In this document: piece by piece, positions 1 through 10,319 of the stretch | How positions within the stretch are numbered: position 1 is the stretch's first letter | How the letters are laid out: every line of letters begins with the position of its first letter | DNA from: Cephalopachus bancanus | Taxonomy: Eukaryota > Chordata > Mammalia > Primates > Tarsiidae | DNA: 64,000 nt | Direction: 5' to 3' | NCBI GenBank assembly: GCA_027257055.1 | Contig: JAPVLO010000003.1 | Coordinates: 8,497,501 to 8,561,500 of the forward strand | Translations under genes and position numbers: made by a program | Notes under the pieces: model-generated | The model's input: only the letters and a program-made list of their open reading frames with translations | Databases searched by the model: none | Told to the model about the DNA's origin: nothing

Positions 1-693
1 CACTTAGATATTTTGTTATAGAAACACAAGTCAACTAAGATAACTTCTGTAAATAAAAATGACAGGGCAAAAATCCTAGAAAACCATTCTTATTGGGTTA
101 TTTGGAAACAATTTCATTAGGAAACTATTCAAGACATCATAAGCTTCTTGTTATTTATTTCAATCTACGTGTAGAGTTAGGATTTGCGATTGGCTGTGAG
201 TTATAGATAACTAAAAATAGTAAAAATTAGGGAGTTTTATTTTTATCATGCACCAGAGAGTTTAGAGGTAGAAAGTCCAAGGCTGATATCCTGGCTCCAC
301 ACTGTCATCTGGCTTTCTGTCTTTCTGTCATCTTTATCATGTATTCAAATTCACTTGGTTATTAGTCCTCATTCCAATGAGGAAAAATGAAGGTATCATC
401 TGCTAGTTAATTTGGTCTATTTCTAAAAGTTTCTACTTCTTCTACTTTTTTTTCCCAAAATCCCAACCCAGCGACTTCTAGTTATATATATATCTTAATG
501 CATGAAATTAAGTTACATGGTCATATCAATCTGTAAGCAAAGCAGAGGAATGCAATCTTTTGCTGGGCATGTTGCTTTTCCAACAATAGTGAATATGAAA
601 CCCAATATTATTTTTCTCTAAGGAAAGAAAATCTTCTGCTGATGAAACTATATCATGATTTTTCATATTTAGAATGTTATTTAATAGTCATTT
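1..693. other. Unannotated AT-rich sequence
   Basis: No gene or clear repeat is seen. A faint resemblance to an antisense MIR lies around 265-400, in a stretch where a 'gctgatatcctggctccac' segment precedes pyrimidine-rich sequence, but it is too weak to call. Confidence 0.4.
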
Positions 694-708
694 AAAGATT
701 ATTTTTAA

Positions 709-996
709 GCCGGGCTCGGTGGCTCAGCCTGTAATCCTGCGCCTTTGGGAGGCTGAGGTGAGTGAATTGCCTGAGCCCGCGGGTTCGAGACCCGCCTGGG
801 CAGCAAGACCTCATCTCTATAATAAATCAAAAAAATCAGCCGGGCGTGGTAGCGCATGCCTGTAATTCCGGCTACTTGGAAGGCTGAGGCGGGAGGATCG
901 CTGGAGCCCAGCAGGTCGAGGCTGCGGTGGCTGGGAGCGGCCACTGCACTCCAGTCTGGGCGTCAGAGTGAGACTCCAACTCAAAAAAAAAAAAAA
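709..996 (+). mobile_element. Full-length dimeric Alu, lineage-specific subfamily
   Basis: A complete two-arm Alu SINE with a left arm (709 to about 830), the middle A-rich linker reading aataaatcaaaaaaatcag, a right arm ending in the ctccagtctgggcg block, and a terminal A-tail. It is flanked by a perfect 15-bp TSD, aaagattatttttaa, at 694-708 and 997-1011, which shows L1-type target-primed insertion. The left arm differs from human Alu: the A-box region reads tggctcagcctg, and the B box lies in gcgggttcgagacccgc. The same differences recur in the copies at 2406, 26005 and 62845 (B-box region only at 39975), so they are subfamily features and not private mutations. Small ORFs on both strands across it are chance translations of the repeat. 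Confidence 0.95.
720..792 (+). promoter_or_regulatory. Internal Pol III promoter (A and B boxes) of Alu
   Basis: The A box is tggctcagcctg at 720-731 and the B box is ggttcgagacc at 782-792. The B box matches the tRNA consensus GGTTCGANNCC exactly. Family knowledge says Alu is transcribed by RNA polymerase III from these internal boxes. Whether this copy is active cannot be judged from the sequence. Confidence 0.7.
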
Positions 997-1011
997 AAAG
1001 ATTATTTTTAA

Positions 1012-2391
1012 ATTTTTATTTATTTTCTACAATTAGAATATTATTGTGCATCATGCTTTTCTATATCCAAAATATTTTGGATATACTTTTTAGTCCAATG
1101 ATAAATTGTAACAATATTTTTGAAGACATTATAAAAAGCAACGAAATTAAACATGAGTGGTACCAATTACATACATAATTCATTTGATGTAATGACAATG
1201 TGAACAGCATTGACCAAATTCACACAAGTTTATGTGATAACAATTATGTCATGATGCCTCTTGGCTAACAGTGGTGGCAAGACACCAACAATGACAAGAG
1301 TATGGAACAAAAACAAATTTGTCCTGGAACCAGTAAGTGTGACACCTAAGAATTAGCCAGACAGCTTTGGGATGGTCTATGTCATCTGAAACACAACTTG
1401 CATATATCCATGTGGCAGAAATTTTAAATTTAGTTCAGATTCCTTTTTTAAAAAAAGAAGTAGTGATATTCTCTTCTAATATGAAACTATGTGGAAATTA
1501 AATGTAACTATTTTCAAAAAACTAATATATATAAACAGGTTAAAATAGTTTCAATTTTGTGAGCAGAACTGAGAGGGAAAATTATACCAGGTCCTGGGAA
1601 AAGAAAAGAAGGATAAACCAGAGAGAAGAATAGAAATAGAAATTTGTTCAATGTAACCTTAAAAGAGATAAAGACACTGGAGGTAAAGTGCATCCAGGCA
1701 TTGAAATTGCATCCCTGAATATGTTAGGGGCACAAAATTAAGTTAAAAGTGAGGAGCATGGAGGCTGATAGGATGATAATTAGCTCAGACTTTTGCTGTG
1801 GTCTTGCATGCTTTTCATCAGTATAATTAAGGCCACATAATCTATCACCTAACAGAATATCTGGCATAAAGTGTGTTCAAAATCATTTATTACATTGGAT
1901 TAGCAAATTAAAAAATTTTGTTGGGATGAGAAGTTGAGAAATATCCCAGGATGTTCATGAGCATTCTTTATCAGCAGTGTAAGTCAAATAGAAGTTTCTC
2001 TCAGAAATTTTCAATTTGTTTTTTATAGGAGATGATATTCAGGTTACTCTCTGACTCTGGAATACAGATGGGACCACAGGTAAAAGTCCATCAAAACTAA
2101 AGAAGCCTGAAGGCTACATGATGAAAGAATATTCTAGTTGTTATTGTATAAGAAAATAGTGAGAAATGCTGTCAGTTAAAAATGGATTCTGAATGTATAT
2201 TAGATGTCATTCAATCAATGCCTTAGGTACGTTATCTCTATAGTTTCCTGAATTGAGTACTGTGGGATGATGACAGAAGAGATGGATAGAGTGTGAAAAG
2301 AGGCTCAGATCCAATGACTAAGTCTTCTGGGCTTCACTCCAGATCCAGAAAGTCAGCATCTCTGCTGTTTTGACTTCAGCATCTGTTGTTT
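1012..2391. other. Unannotated ancient sequence
   Basis: AT-rich sequence with no recognisable coding, RNA or repeat feature. The stretch near 1790-1900 vaguely resembles an antisense MIR but is too degraded to assign. Confidence 0.35.
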
Positions 2392-2405
2392 AAAAATCTG
2401 CCATA

Positions 2406-2666
2406 AACCGGGCTTGTGGCTCAGCCTGTAATCCCACGCCTTGGGAGGCTGAGGTGAGTGAATTGCCTGAGACTGCGGGTTCGAGACCCGCCTGGACAAC
2501 TTGGTGAGACCTCATCTCTACAATAAATCAAAAAATTAGCCGGGCGTGGTAGCGCGTGCCTGTAGTTCCAGCTACTTGGAAGGCTGAGGTGGAAGGATCG
2601 CCGGAAGGTCCCGGCCATTGCACTCCAGTCTGGGTGACAGAGTGAGACTCCAACTCAAAAAAAAAA
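2406..2666 (+). mobile_element. Dimeric Alu with right-arm deletion
   Basis: The same young Alu subfamily as the copy at 709, flanked by a perfect 14-bp TSD, aaaaatctgccata, at 2392-2405 and 2667-2680. The left arm is complete, with the B-box hairpin gcgggttcgagacccgc at 2475-2491. In the right arm the sequence jumps from the 'ggatcgccgga' block to 'aggtcccggccattgcactcc', so about 35 bases present in the sister copies (the 'gcccagcaggtcgaggctgc' stretch and what follows) are missing. Confidence 0.93.
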
Positions 2667-2680
2667 AAAAATCTGCCATA

Positions 2681-3402
2681 GTGATTTTGATATACACTTA
2701 TGTTTTAGATCCTTTAGACTGGATCTTTTCTAGAGTTCCTTTCAGCTCTCCGATTGCAGACTTCAACCCATTCATCATGTATTCAACAAACCTACTGGTT
2801 TTTTACTGGCAGCTGGCAGTTCTGGCAGTTCTAATTAGTTCTCAAAGTATAGAAGACTATGAGAACCTCATTCCCTCCTTAGATTCAGGTTTAGGAAACT
2901 GTAGAGCCAACAAAGCCCCCTAGAGATATAGAGTTTGAAGAACTCCCAGAAGTATGTGGAAAGAGAAAAAGTGTATCATTCTTATAATATTAATATGTCC
3001 ATCTAATATCTCCAATTCCTTGCCCCTATATTTTTCTATAACAGCAAAACTATGGCATTCACAATGATCTCTTTGCCATGGAATGAAGGATAGCCTGGAG
3101 ACTGCTGAACCGTAAAGACTGTAATCCTTTGATACTCAGCCTACACATCCTAGAAGGAACTCTTCTGCCAAAAGAGGTATGGTGGTGGGTCTGTTAACTC
3201 AGAGCCACATCAGGAAAACTCAAGAAATAAATATATCTGTTTAATTGGTCTGTACTTACCTACAGTAAAGCAAATATGATATTGTCCTCTAATTAGAAGC
3301 CTTTAACTCTGGAGGCTGTAGAAGAGGCTTCATGAGCATCAGATATCCACTGATAGATAGAACCGTGGCTATAGTGAAGGTAATGAAAAAGGGTTATGCT
3401 CT
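2681..3402. other. Unannotated sequence between Alu and mariner
   Basis: No recognisable gene or repeat. The open frame that runs out of the Alu to 2923 begins inside the Alu right arm and has no familiar domain, so I do not call it a gene. Confidence 0.35.
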
Positions 3403-3446
3403 TTTTCCAACAAAAAATAACTATACTTTTCCAACAAAAAATAACT
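3403..3446 (+). repeat. Two-copy tandem repeat, 24-bp period
   Basis: The 20-mer ttttccaacaaaaaataact occurs at 3403-3422 and again at 3427-3446, separated by four bases. It lies just upstream of the mariner left end and looks like a local replication-slippage duplication. Confidence 0.85.
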
Positions 3447-3462
3447 GTAAATATGCCATGTA

Positions 3463-4030
3463 CAAGGAGGGGACTCCCCAAACACTGGAATTATCTCTGG
3501 AGGCTGCATCCTTTGTAGTACACTTGGAATTGTTCCTCTGGATCAAATTGTCAACCAAAGTTTTTCTGGAAATTTTGAGAAGGTTGCATCACAATTCATG
3601 GAAGAAATATCCCAAGTTATGGCAAACAGGTAACTGGTTCTTCCACCATGACAACCCATCTCCTAACACTGCTCTGAGTGTTCAGCAATTTTTTACCCAA
3701 AACAGCATGACTCCCATGTCCCACCCTCCCTATTCGTTCGATCTTATCCAAAGAACCTTTTTCTTTGCTTGTTTCCCCAGATGAAAAAAGGCCTCAAAGT
3801 GAAATGTCTTGCTGATGTGGAAGAGGAGAAACAAAAAACAGCGGAAGCACTAAGAAGCATCCAAATTGATAAGTTCAAAAACTGTTTTGAGCAGTGAAAA
3901 AAAACATCTCGATAGGTGTAGTGCATAAAATGAAGAAAACTTTGAAGGTGACTGAAGTTTAAACATGTAAGAATAAATATACAACTTTTTATAAATAAAT
4001 TCCTGCTTTGGGGGGGATGTCCCCTCAGAT
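3463..4030 (+). mobile_element. Internally deleted mariner (Tc1/mariner) transposon, copy 1
   Basis: A non-autonomous mariner-type DNA transposon of about 568 bp. Its left end (gaggggactccccaaac) and right end (gctttgggggggatgtcccctc) are imperfect inverted repeats, and both sides abut TA dinucleotides (3461-3462 and 4031-4032), the target used by this superfamily. Between them, the plus strand encodes only the C-terminal half of a transposase. Residues WFFHHDN, ALSVQQF and HPPYS mark the DD34D catalytic region, followed by an ADVEE block before several stops. The third catalytic aspartate, expected in the 'CDFF' position, reads threonine here. Full mariners are about 1.3 kb with roughly 345-residue transposases, so the N-terminal half is absent. 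A second copy at 54441 starts its transposase homology at the same point. Confidence 0.85.
3530..3897 (+). pseudogene. Mariner transposase, C-terminal fragment (dead)
   Basis: This is the degraded coding remnant of the mariner at 3463-4030. The best frame reads through KVFLEILRRLHHNSWKKYPK and the HHDN, ALSVQQF and PPYS signatures to a frame break near 3775, and an EEEKQKTAEA-like block follows to a stop at about 3895. The family enzyme cuts and pastes DNA at TA sites using three aspartates. Here one is replaced, the N-terminal DNA-binding domain is missing and stops interrupt the end, so no active enzyme is possible. I place the boundaries by homology and not by a start codon. Confidence 0.75.
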
Positions 4031-4229
4031 TATTGAAGTTAAAAGAACTTCTATAGATCATATAGTTCCTAAAGAATGAATGGGAAATGCCCAGGCAGAA
4101 AACCCAAGAAGGAATTCTGGCAGATTATTGTGCAAATACAACACATCAGGAAACAGCAAGTTATGAAAGTTAATAGGGAGGCCTTTTAGTTGAGAGACTG
4201 ATAAAAATCAGTTCATTAGGGCTGTGGTA

Positions 4230-4420
4230 AATTGAATTAATGCTTCTCCCTAAAGCATCCTTTCTGCAGGAGGATTATATTTGCTACTCCATTGATATTT
4301 TCCTTGTCTATGCCTCTGCCATTGACCAATGAAAAAGGAACAAAAGTTATGAGTGCCATTTTCACTCAAGCTTTAAGAATCAGGATACAGTTCACAATCG
4401 ATATTTTATCTTTATTGCAT
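4230..4420 (+). mobile_element. Possible MaLR (MLT1-like) LTR fragment
   Basis: The phrase 'ccattgaccaatgaaaaagg' followed by a purine-rich stretch and 'aagctttaagaatca' resembles the middle of MLT1-type LTRs of ancient ERVL-MaLR elements. It is heavily diverged and both ends are missing. The assignment rests on short matches only. Confidence 0.3.
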
Positions 4421-5891
4421 GCCCAGATTGGGATTGCTCCTTCAGTTGGTTCTTAGAATAAAAATAATTTGGAGATCTGCAGTCAACATGTTAATAGCCT
4501 GTATCATAAACAAGAAATATATCTTTGTTACTGTAAATCATTGAAATTTTGGGACCATTTGCTTAAATTATATAACACCACTTAAACTGACGGATACAAA
4601 AAAATTTGGATTTCAGTCCAGGAAATGGATTTAAGACAGAAGCTTGAGAGAACTCAATGAAGATTGTTAAACCAAGTAACACAGTGGATACATGACTCTG
4701 TTAACTCTGCAGGAAAAATTGAAACTATTAATTAGGAGCATCTAAATAAGTGTACATGTTAATAAATTCTATCATTCCTCATATTGGCATGTTCATAAAA
4801 ACACTCTCATCTAAAAATATAATAAATTACTTAGGAAACTAGTAAGAATATATATGTAAATCATATATATTCTAATGCTTTTTCATGATTCCAACTGCTT
4901 CTTATAACTTTTAGTAAAGGACAGTTTATTCTTTGCTTATTATTGTATTTGTCAGTATTAAGGAATCAAGATAGGTTAAAAATAATTGCTACTTTTCCTC
5001 AAAGCTGTTTTAATTTTAATATTACTAGAAGCTCTGTGTCTCTAAAGATTTGGGTTAGAAAAACTGCTCTTACAATTAACACAGTATGGCAAATGACTGT
5101 AAATGACTAAGAAAGGCAGTAATTGTCTTATACATTGTGCTACCATATTCATTTGTCCAGATTCCTGATAGAACACCAGCACAAATCATTGTGGTGTAAT
5201 GTTTTCTCAAAATATATATTAATCATCACCCTGTCAGTCATCTATTAAAGGAATTCACTGAAAAATGCAAACAAATAATAGAGACAGAAAAAAATCATGA
5301 AAATGTATTGCATGGATAGTTATTGATTTGAGGATAATAGCAGTTCCTAGATAAAACTAATACACAGTTATATAGATGGTATTCAAATTCTGGATGGTTA
5401 GCAGTTTTGCAGACCAACTATTTGGATAGCTTTCAGTTTTTCTGAGCATAAAGGCATTTTATTTGGAAAAATACACTATTCAAAAATCAAGATAAAAGAA
5501 CATTCTAAATAAAGAGTAGAATGGTCTTTTAAAGTCAGACTGACTGGTTTCATTACATTCACCAGATGAGTGGAATACCTTCCTTCACCTTGTTTAATTG
5601 GTATTAAAGACTTAAGGAAGTGTTTAGCTCAAAGCAGAGCAGTGAAAAAGGAAATTTCTCAAATTGTAAAATAGCTTTTTAAAAATTGTGAAGGTCTACT
5701 TTTTGGTACATAAATTCCAAAATGCAAAATTCTGAATAAACTTTTATCTAACAACAATAGAAGCATAAACAAAGGTCTTCAGAAATAGTTTATTGTGCAT
5801 TTTTTTCTAAGCACATCTTCTGAGTGATTGTAAAACATAAGCTATCTCCCACTTCTTTTGATTTGAGTGCAGACTAATTTACCAGCTTAGA

Positions 5892-5937
5892 GACATGTTG
5901 AACCTATGTCTGAGGACATGTTTAACCTATGTCTAAG
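5892..5937 (+). repeat. Two-copy tandem repeat, 23-bp unit
   Basis: The unit gacatgttgaacctatgtctgag (5892-5914) is followed directly by a second copy (5915-5937) differing at two positions, g to t and g to a. It is a simple local duplication. Confidence 0.9.
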
Positions 5938-7854
5938 AAAGGTTAGTGAACCTTATTTCTCTTAAATAAAGTAATAATCCAACATGGGCATTATGAACAG
6001 CTGAAATCATTCAGTCAACAGAACTGAGGTTTCTTGTTTATTCTATTTTCATCTTCAGAGTCACAGGACTCATAAAATGATCCTCAAAGAAGTTTAAGAA
6101 CACTACAGGAAAAAAGAGTTCAAGAGATAGCTATTGCTAAAACACATGGAAGATTTAAAGAATATCACCAGAGGGTTACTTATGAAAACATATGTTCAGT
6201 AGGTGGGAAAGCAAAGAACATACCTAAAATTAGAACAGGAGTTTTCCGTACTGAAGAGAGTGAAAAAACTGCACATGCAAAAGCACAAAGGCTTGAAAGG
6301 GACAGACTTTTGGAAATCTGAAAAAAGTTTTAGCAGGTAAAGGTCATGAGTGTGTGCAACATGTGTTTGCAGGAAGGGGAAGAAAGAGGCGACGCAGGTA
6401 GTGAAGTTGTAAAGATAAGTTGGTTGGCGGGGATGCAGTGATGAAGGCAGTGGTATATGAAAGTCTGTACTTTTCTCCAGGAACCTCCATGTGTTCAGCT
6501 ATCCAGAAGTTCCTGATTTCACTTTTTAAAATTTCATTTTATTTCACAAAATTTATCTTTTTTTCTCCTAGATTTTTTATTTTTCTTTTAAAAAATATAC
6601 CTGCAATTTTAATGTTTTCCTTTTAAAATTTATCTTCTATTCATATTTTACTTGTATTTTATTTTTAAATTCAGAATGTTCTGCTATATTTCAGATAGGT
6701 TGTTTTTCACTTACAAGTATTTATTTTGTGGTTTCTAACTTGTGATTGTGAATTTATAGTTACTTAACATTTTTGTTTGTTTCCTTCCCCAATTCAAGTC
6801 TTGTTTTCTCTAGATTTGGAAAGTGTCTAAAGCTCTACTATGGTGTTGTTTAGAGTTTTGTTTTGTTGGAGCTTTAGGAATTTTTTTTCTAAACTTCATA
6901 GCTCTGGTTCCCACTCCCAGCAGAAGGTTTTTAACCCCATGTGTTAGAATGTTTGGGTATTTCATTTTTACATATGCTATAGCATTCAAAAGGGAAAGGA
7001 ATTAGAGAAACAAAGATAGGTTGTATTTACAGAAAAGGTTTCAGTGCAGATAATTTTTTGCTATGTGCTGAGGAGTCTCTACTCCCAAGGAGAAGGTGTG
7101 GCAAGTGCTCACCCTTCAACTGAAGCCTACTGATAGTAGCCTTAAATAAACACTGAGTGAGATTTATCTACAATCCCAGGGACTTGGAGGACATACTGAG
7201 TTTATGTATGATGACTCTCAATTGAGAAATCTTTGGGGTTGTTTTTTTTTTTTTTAAGAGGCTGTAAAAATTAACAGATGGCATCAGAGTGGACAAATTC
7301 AGTTAGGAAATAGGTTTACTTCTGTTGACATTAAGGTCTAAGGAGCAGGTTTCAGTGGACCAGATATAAATTATTGGTGGGAGCACTCCCATAAATTCAT
7401 CCTAGAAGTAGTTTCAAGCATCCATCTAGTGGGGAGATGAGACTTCATCTACAAGGAAACAATACACAAGAAGTCCCCAGGTATCGATGGGTTCATTAAA
7501 GAGCTCATACAACACTCATTTTTTTAAAAAGTAGTTCTTATTCCTCTATCATCATGGAGAACTTGATAACAACTTAGAATATAGTCTGCCAAGAAAGACA
7601 TAATGTTTTCTTACATCTCCTTCATTCATCTATTTTTCTCTTCACATGAACCTTAGACACATCAGAAACCATGTTTAGAAATATGGGAGAGAAGAAATTA
7701 AAAAAGCATAAGGAAATAGAAAAAAAGTTGGACAAGGCTGCTGTCTCACTAAAGACAGTCATTTCAAATAGGTCCAATGGGAGAAATGTGATGCTATATG
7801 CTTGTTTTACCGGATGCTTTCAATTTAAATAAGAGTCGAATTGTTTTTTTCCAC

Positions 7855-7975
7855 TAATTTTATTTTTATAATTTTGAATTATGGAAATAATAAAATAAAT
7901 TTAAAGGTTTTAGAACATAGTACAATGAATGTCCAAATACTTATCACCTAAATTCAACTTGTGGGTCCCAAGTTT
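7855..7975. mobile_element. Possible old L1 fragment
   Basis: The order 'aatttaaaggttttagaacatagtac', then 'aatgtccaaatacttatcacc' resembles an untranslated segment common in L1ME-type ends. Divergence is high and strand cannot be fixed with confidence. Confidence 0.25.
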
Positions 7976-9769
7976 ACCCTAAGGGCAGACGTTCAGCCAA
8001 CAGGTGGTAAAAGAGGAGTGGAGAATGACTTAGTATGTTTTATGGTCTAGTATTGAAAATAGAGTTTATAAGTTTTGCTCACATTTCACTGTTCAAAACT
8101 CATTCATTCACATGGCACTACCCACAGGCAGGAAAGGCTAGGAAATGTAGACCCGGGTTCCCTGCCTCAACTCAGCAACAATTCCAGTGTGTGAAGTAGG
8201 AGCATTAACCTGTGGTATTCATCTGGGTTTTCCCATTTGTTTTGTTTTCTTAATAGTCACTCTGCTGCATTTAAAATTTATTTGTGTGTAAGTATGATAT
8301 GAGTTAAAAATCTAGAAGTTTAGTTTATTTTCTGCATTGGATATGTCATTATTGAACTGAAACTTTATAGAGGACCAAGCTGACTAAAATTCTTTTTCTA
8401 AATGAGAAACCAGAAAAGCTAAGGAGCCAATATGGGATTTAAGCAAAGGATAAGGACAGCATTAACCTCACAAAGAGAGTTGGAGCAGGCAATAGGGGAG
8501 AAAAGAAAATTGTTTTTTTCTGATATACCTGATAAGATCCACTTATCTATGCCTTAGCATTTAAAAAGACATATGTAATTCTTGATTTTAAATTTAGTAT
8601 AAACCTTTTCTACCCTCTAGTGATTCTACATGCAGAATAATTAAAAGGAACAAATCAACATGCAACCATCTCCACTAATTGAAAGACTTTTTATGTGTAG
8701 TAATAAAATGCAAAGATAAAAGCCAAGATCTAATCAGGTAAAAGTCACTGGTGTAGGATAAACTGTCTGATCTTTAATTTAGGTGTCTGGCAGTTAGGTA
8801 TTCAACGTTTTTTTCTGTTTTGCTTGAGATAAGCAATATTGGGATATAGCACCACGAATAACAGGTGATTATTTACTCTATAGCATCTCTATCATATTTA
8901 AAACATATCAACTCTCAAAACAGTTTGTGCCTTGTGCTATAAAACCAACCCAACATCTGATAAATTATATGATAAAAAATATTGATTGTCAGTACCCATG
9001 TCAAATTACTATTTGTTGGGCTTTACAATCCAGTTTACCTGATTAAAAAATAGTGTTTTCTATGCCATGTTAAACCAATGTTCATATTTTATTGGGACAT
9101 TTGTAAAAATACTGACTTGGCTGAAGGCAGACAAACATATCTAAACTACATGGAAAGGAATTACTTAATTGGGTCTCTTTGCCTTCAAAAAATGTTCAAC
9201 TCTAGAATTGTTTACCAAAGAAAATTATGAAGCTTCATTTGACAATAGGATGTACTCTCCACTGACACACTCTCAATCTCCATTTTGAACTCAGTGAAAT
9301 AAGAAATAAGAATTATAATTTGTACTACTACTTTCATTCCTGTCAGGATTAACTACGATTAAATTTTTAATCCTCAAAGAATGACATAGGAAAATAATCC
9401 TGTTAAGAATGGTCACTCTAGTAAACATACACAGGCATAAACATTACGTTTGTGTTTAAAGAAATAAATTAGTACTATCTGAAAATATTTGGAATATATC
9501 CCTTAACAATAGACTATAAAGTTGTTTTAACCATCATATACCATCTTAAACACATGCAGTGGACTCATATTCTACCTATCTCTTGCTAATCTCTTTCTCT
9601 CCAGAAACAGGTCCTGATAAACAAGCTTTAGCTCTGATTTAGAAGTGTTCTTCCCTATATTATTCTGGCCCTTCCCACTCTTTGTAATTCATTAATCAAG
9701 GGATAAACAACTAACCTACTTTATTTTCTTCCTGAGTAGTTGAAACTTTGATTGAAGCAAAACAGAAAC

Positions 9770-10313
9770 TGCATGGGGTATGTATCAGGGATCCTCCCTC
9801 CTGATATTCATGCCATTGTGCAATCCCCCTCCCTTGAATGTGGGCTGGACCTAGTGACTTGCTTCAAAAAAATAAAATAGTGTAAAAATGTTAGAGTGAT
9901 GTGGCACCACTTCTGTGGCATAATTGGGTAATAAACAATTCTAACTTCTGTGTTGCTGATATTCTTGCTGTTGCTTTTCCACCTTGCACACTTTGATGAA
10001 GTAGGTTGATGTATTAAAGAGGTCCATGTGGAAAGAAATGGAAAGTAGCTCTTGGCTAACATCCAGCAAGACCAGAAGCACTCAGTACAACAACCCCCAA
10101 GGAACTAAAACCTACCAACAATCATGCTAGTGAGCTTGGACTTGGATTCTTCTCTAGTTAAGCCTTGAATGAGAACTATGAGCTATTGAAGAAATTGAAT
10201 TAAACTAAGCCGTACCTGCATTTCTTACACACAGAAATTGTGAGAAATAAATGTTCTTGTTTGAAGTCTCTAAGTTTTGGGGTGATTGTTAAGCAACAAT
10301 AGATAACTACTAC
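9770..10313 (+). mobile_element. Solitary MaLR LTR (MLT1 type)
   Basis: A solo LTR of an ancient ERVL-MaLR element in sense orientation. Landmarks in order are the 5' segment with 'gtgcaatccccctcccttg' and 'gggctggacctagtgacttg', the mid-LTR, the polyadenylation region 'gtgagaaataaatgttcttg' near 10240, and the 3' terminus 'gcaacaatagataactac'. The AATAAA signal is present at 10244-10249. No internal retroviral-like genes are attached, as expected after LTR-LTR recombination. The minus-strand frame at 9808-10062 is a chance translation. Confidence 0.8.
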
Positions 10314-10319
10314 ATTTGG

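Larger units (their letters stand above)
4421..9764. other. Long unannotated AT-rich stretch
   Basis: No gene, RNA or complete repeat is seen in about 5.3 kb apart from the 23-bp tandem duplication at 5892 and the possible L1 fragment at 7855, listed separately, and a T-run near 7242-7255. Open frames near 6420 and 6823 are short, hydrophobic by composition (T-rich DNA) and resemble no family. Confidence 0.4.

Noticed and set aside
709..996. tRNA gene because of perfect A and B boxes and a T-arm hairpin
   Set aside because: The rest is 7SL-derived Alu with two arms; no acceptor stem or anticodon arm is seen.
3332..3784. 150-codon frame as a host gene
   Set aside because: From about residue 65 onwards it is a degraded mariner transposase; the first part is unrelated upstream DNA including a tandem duplication.
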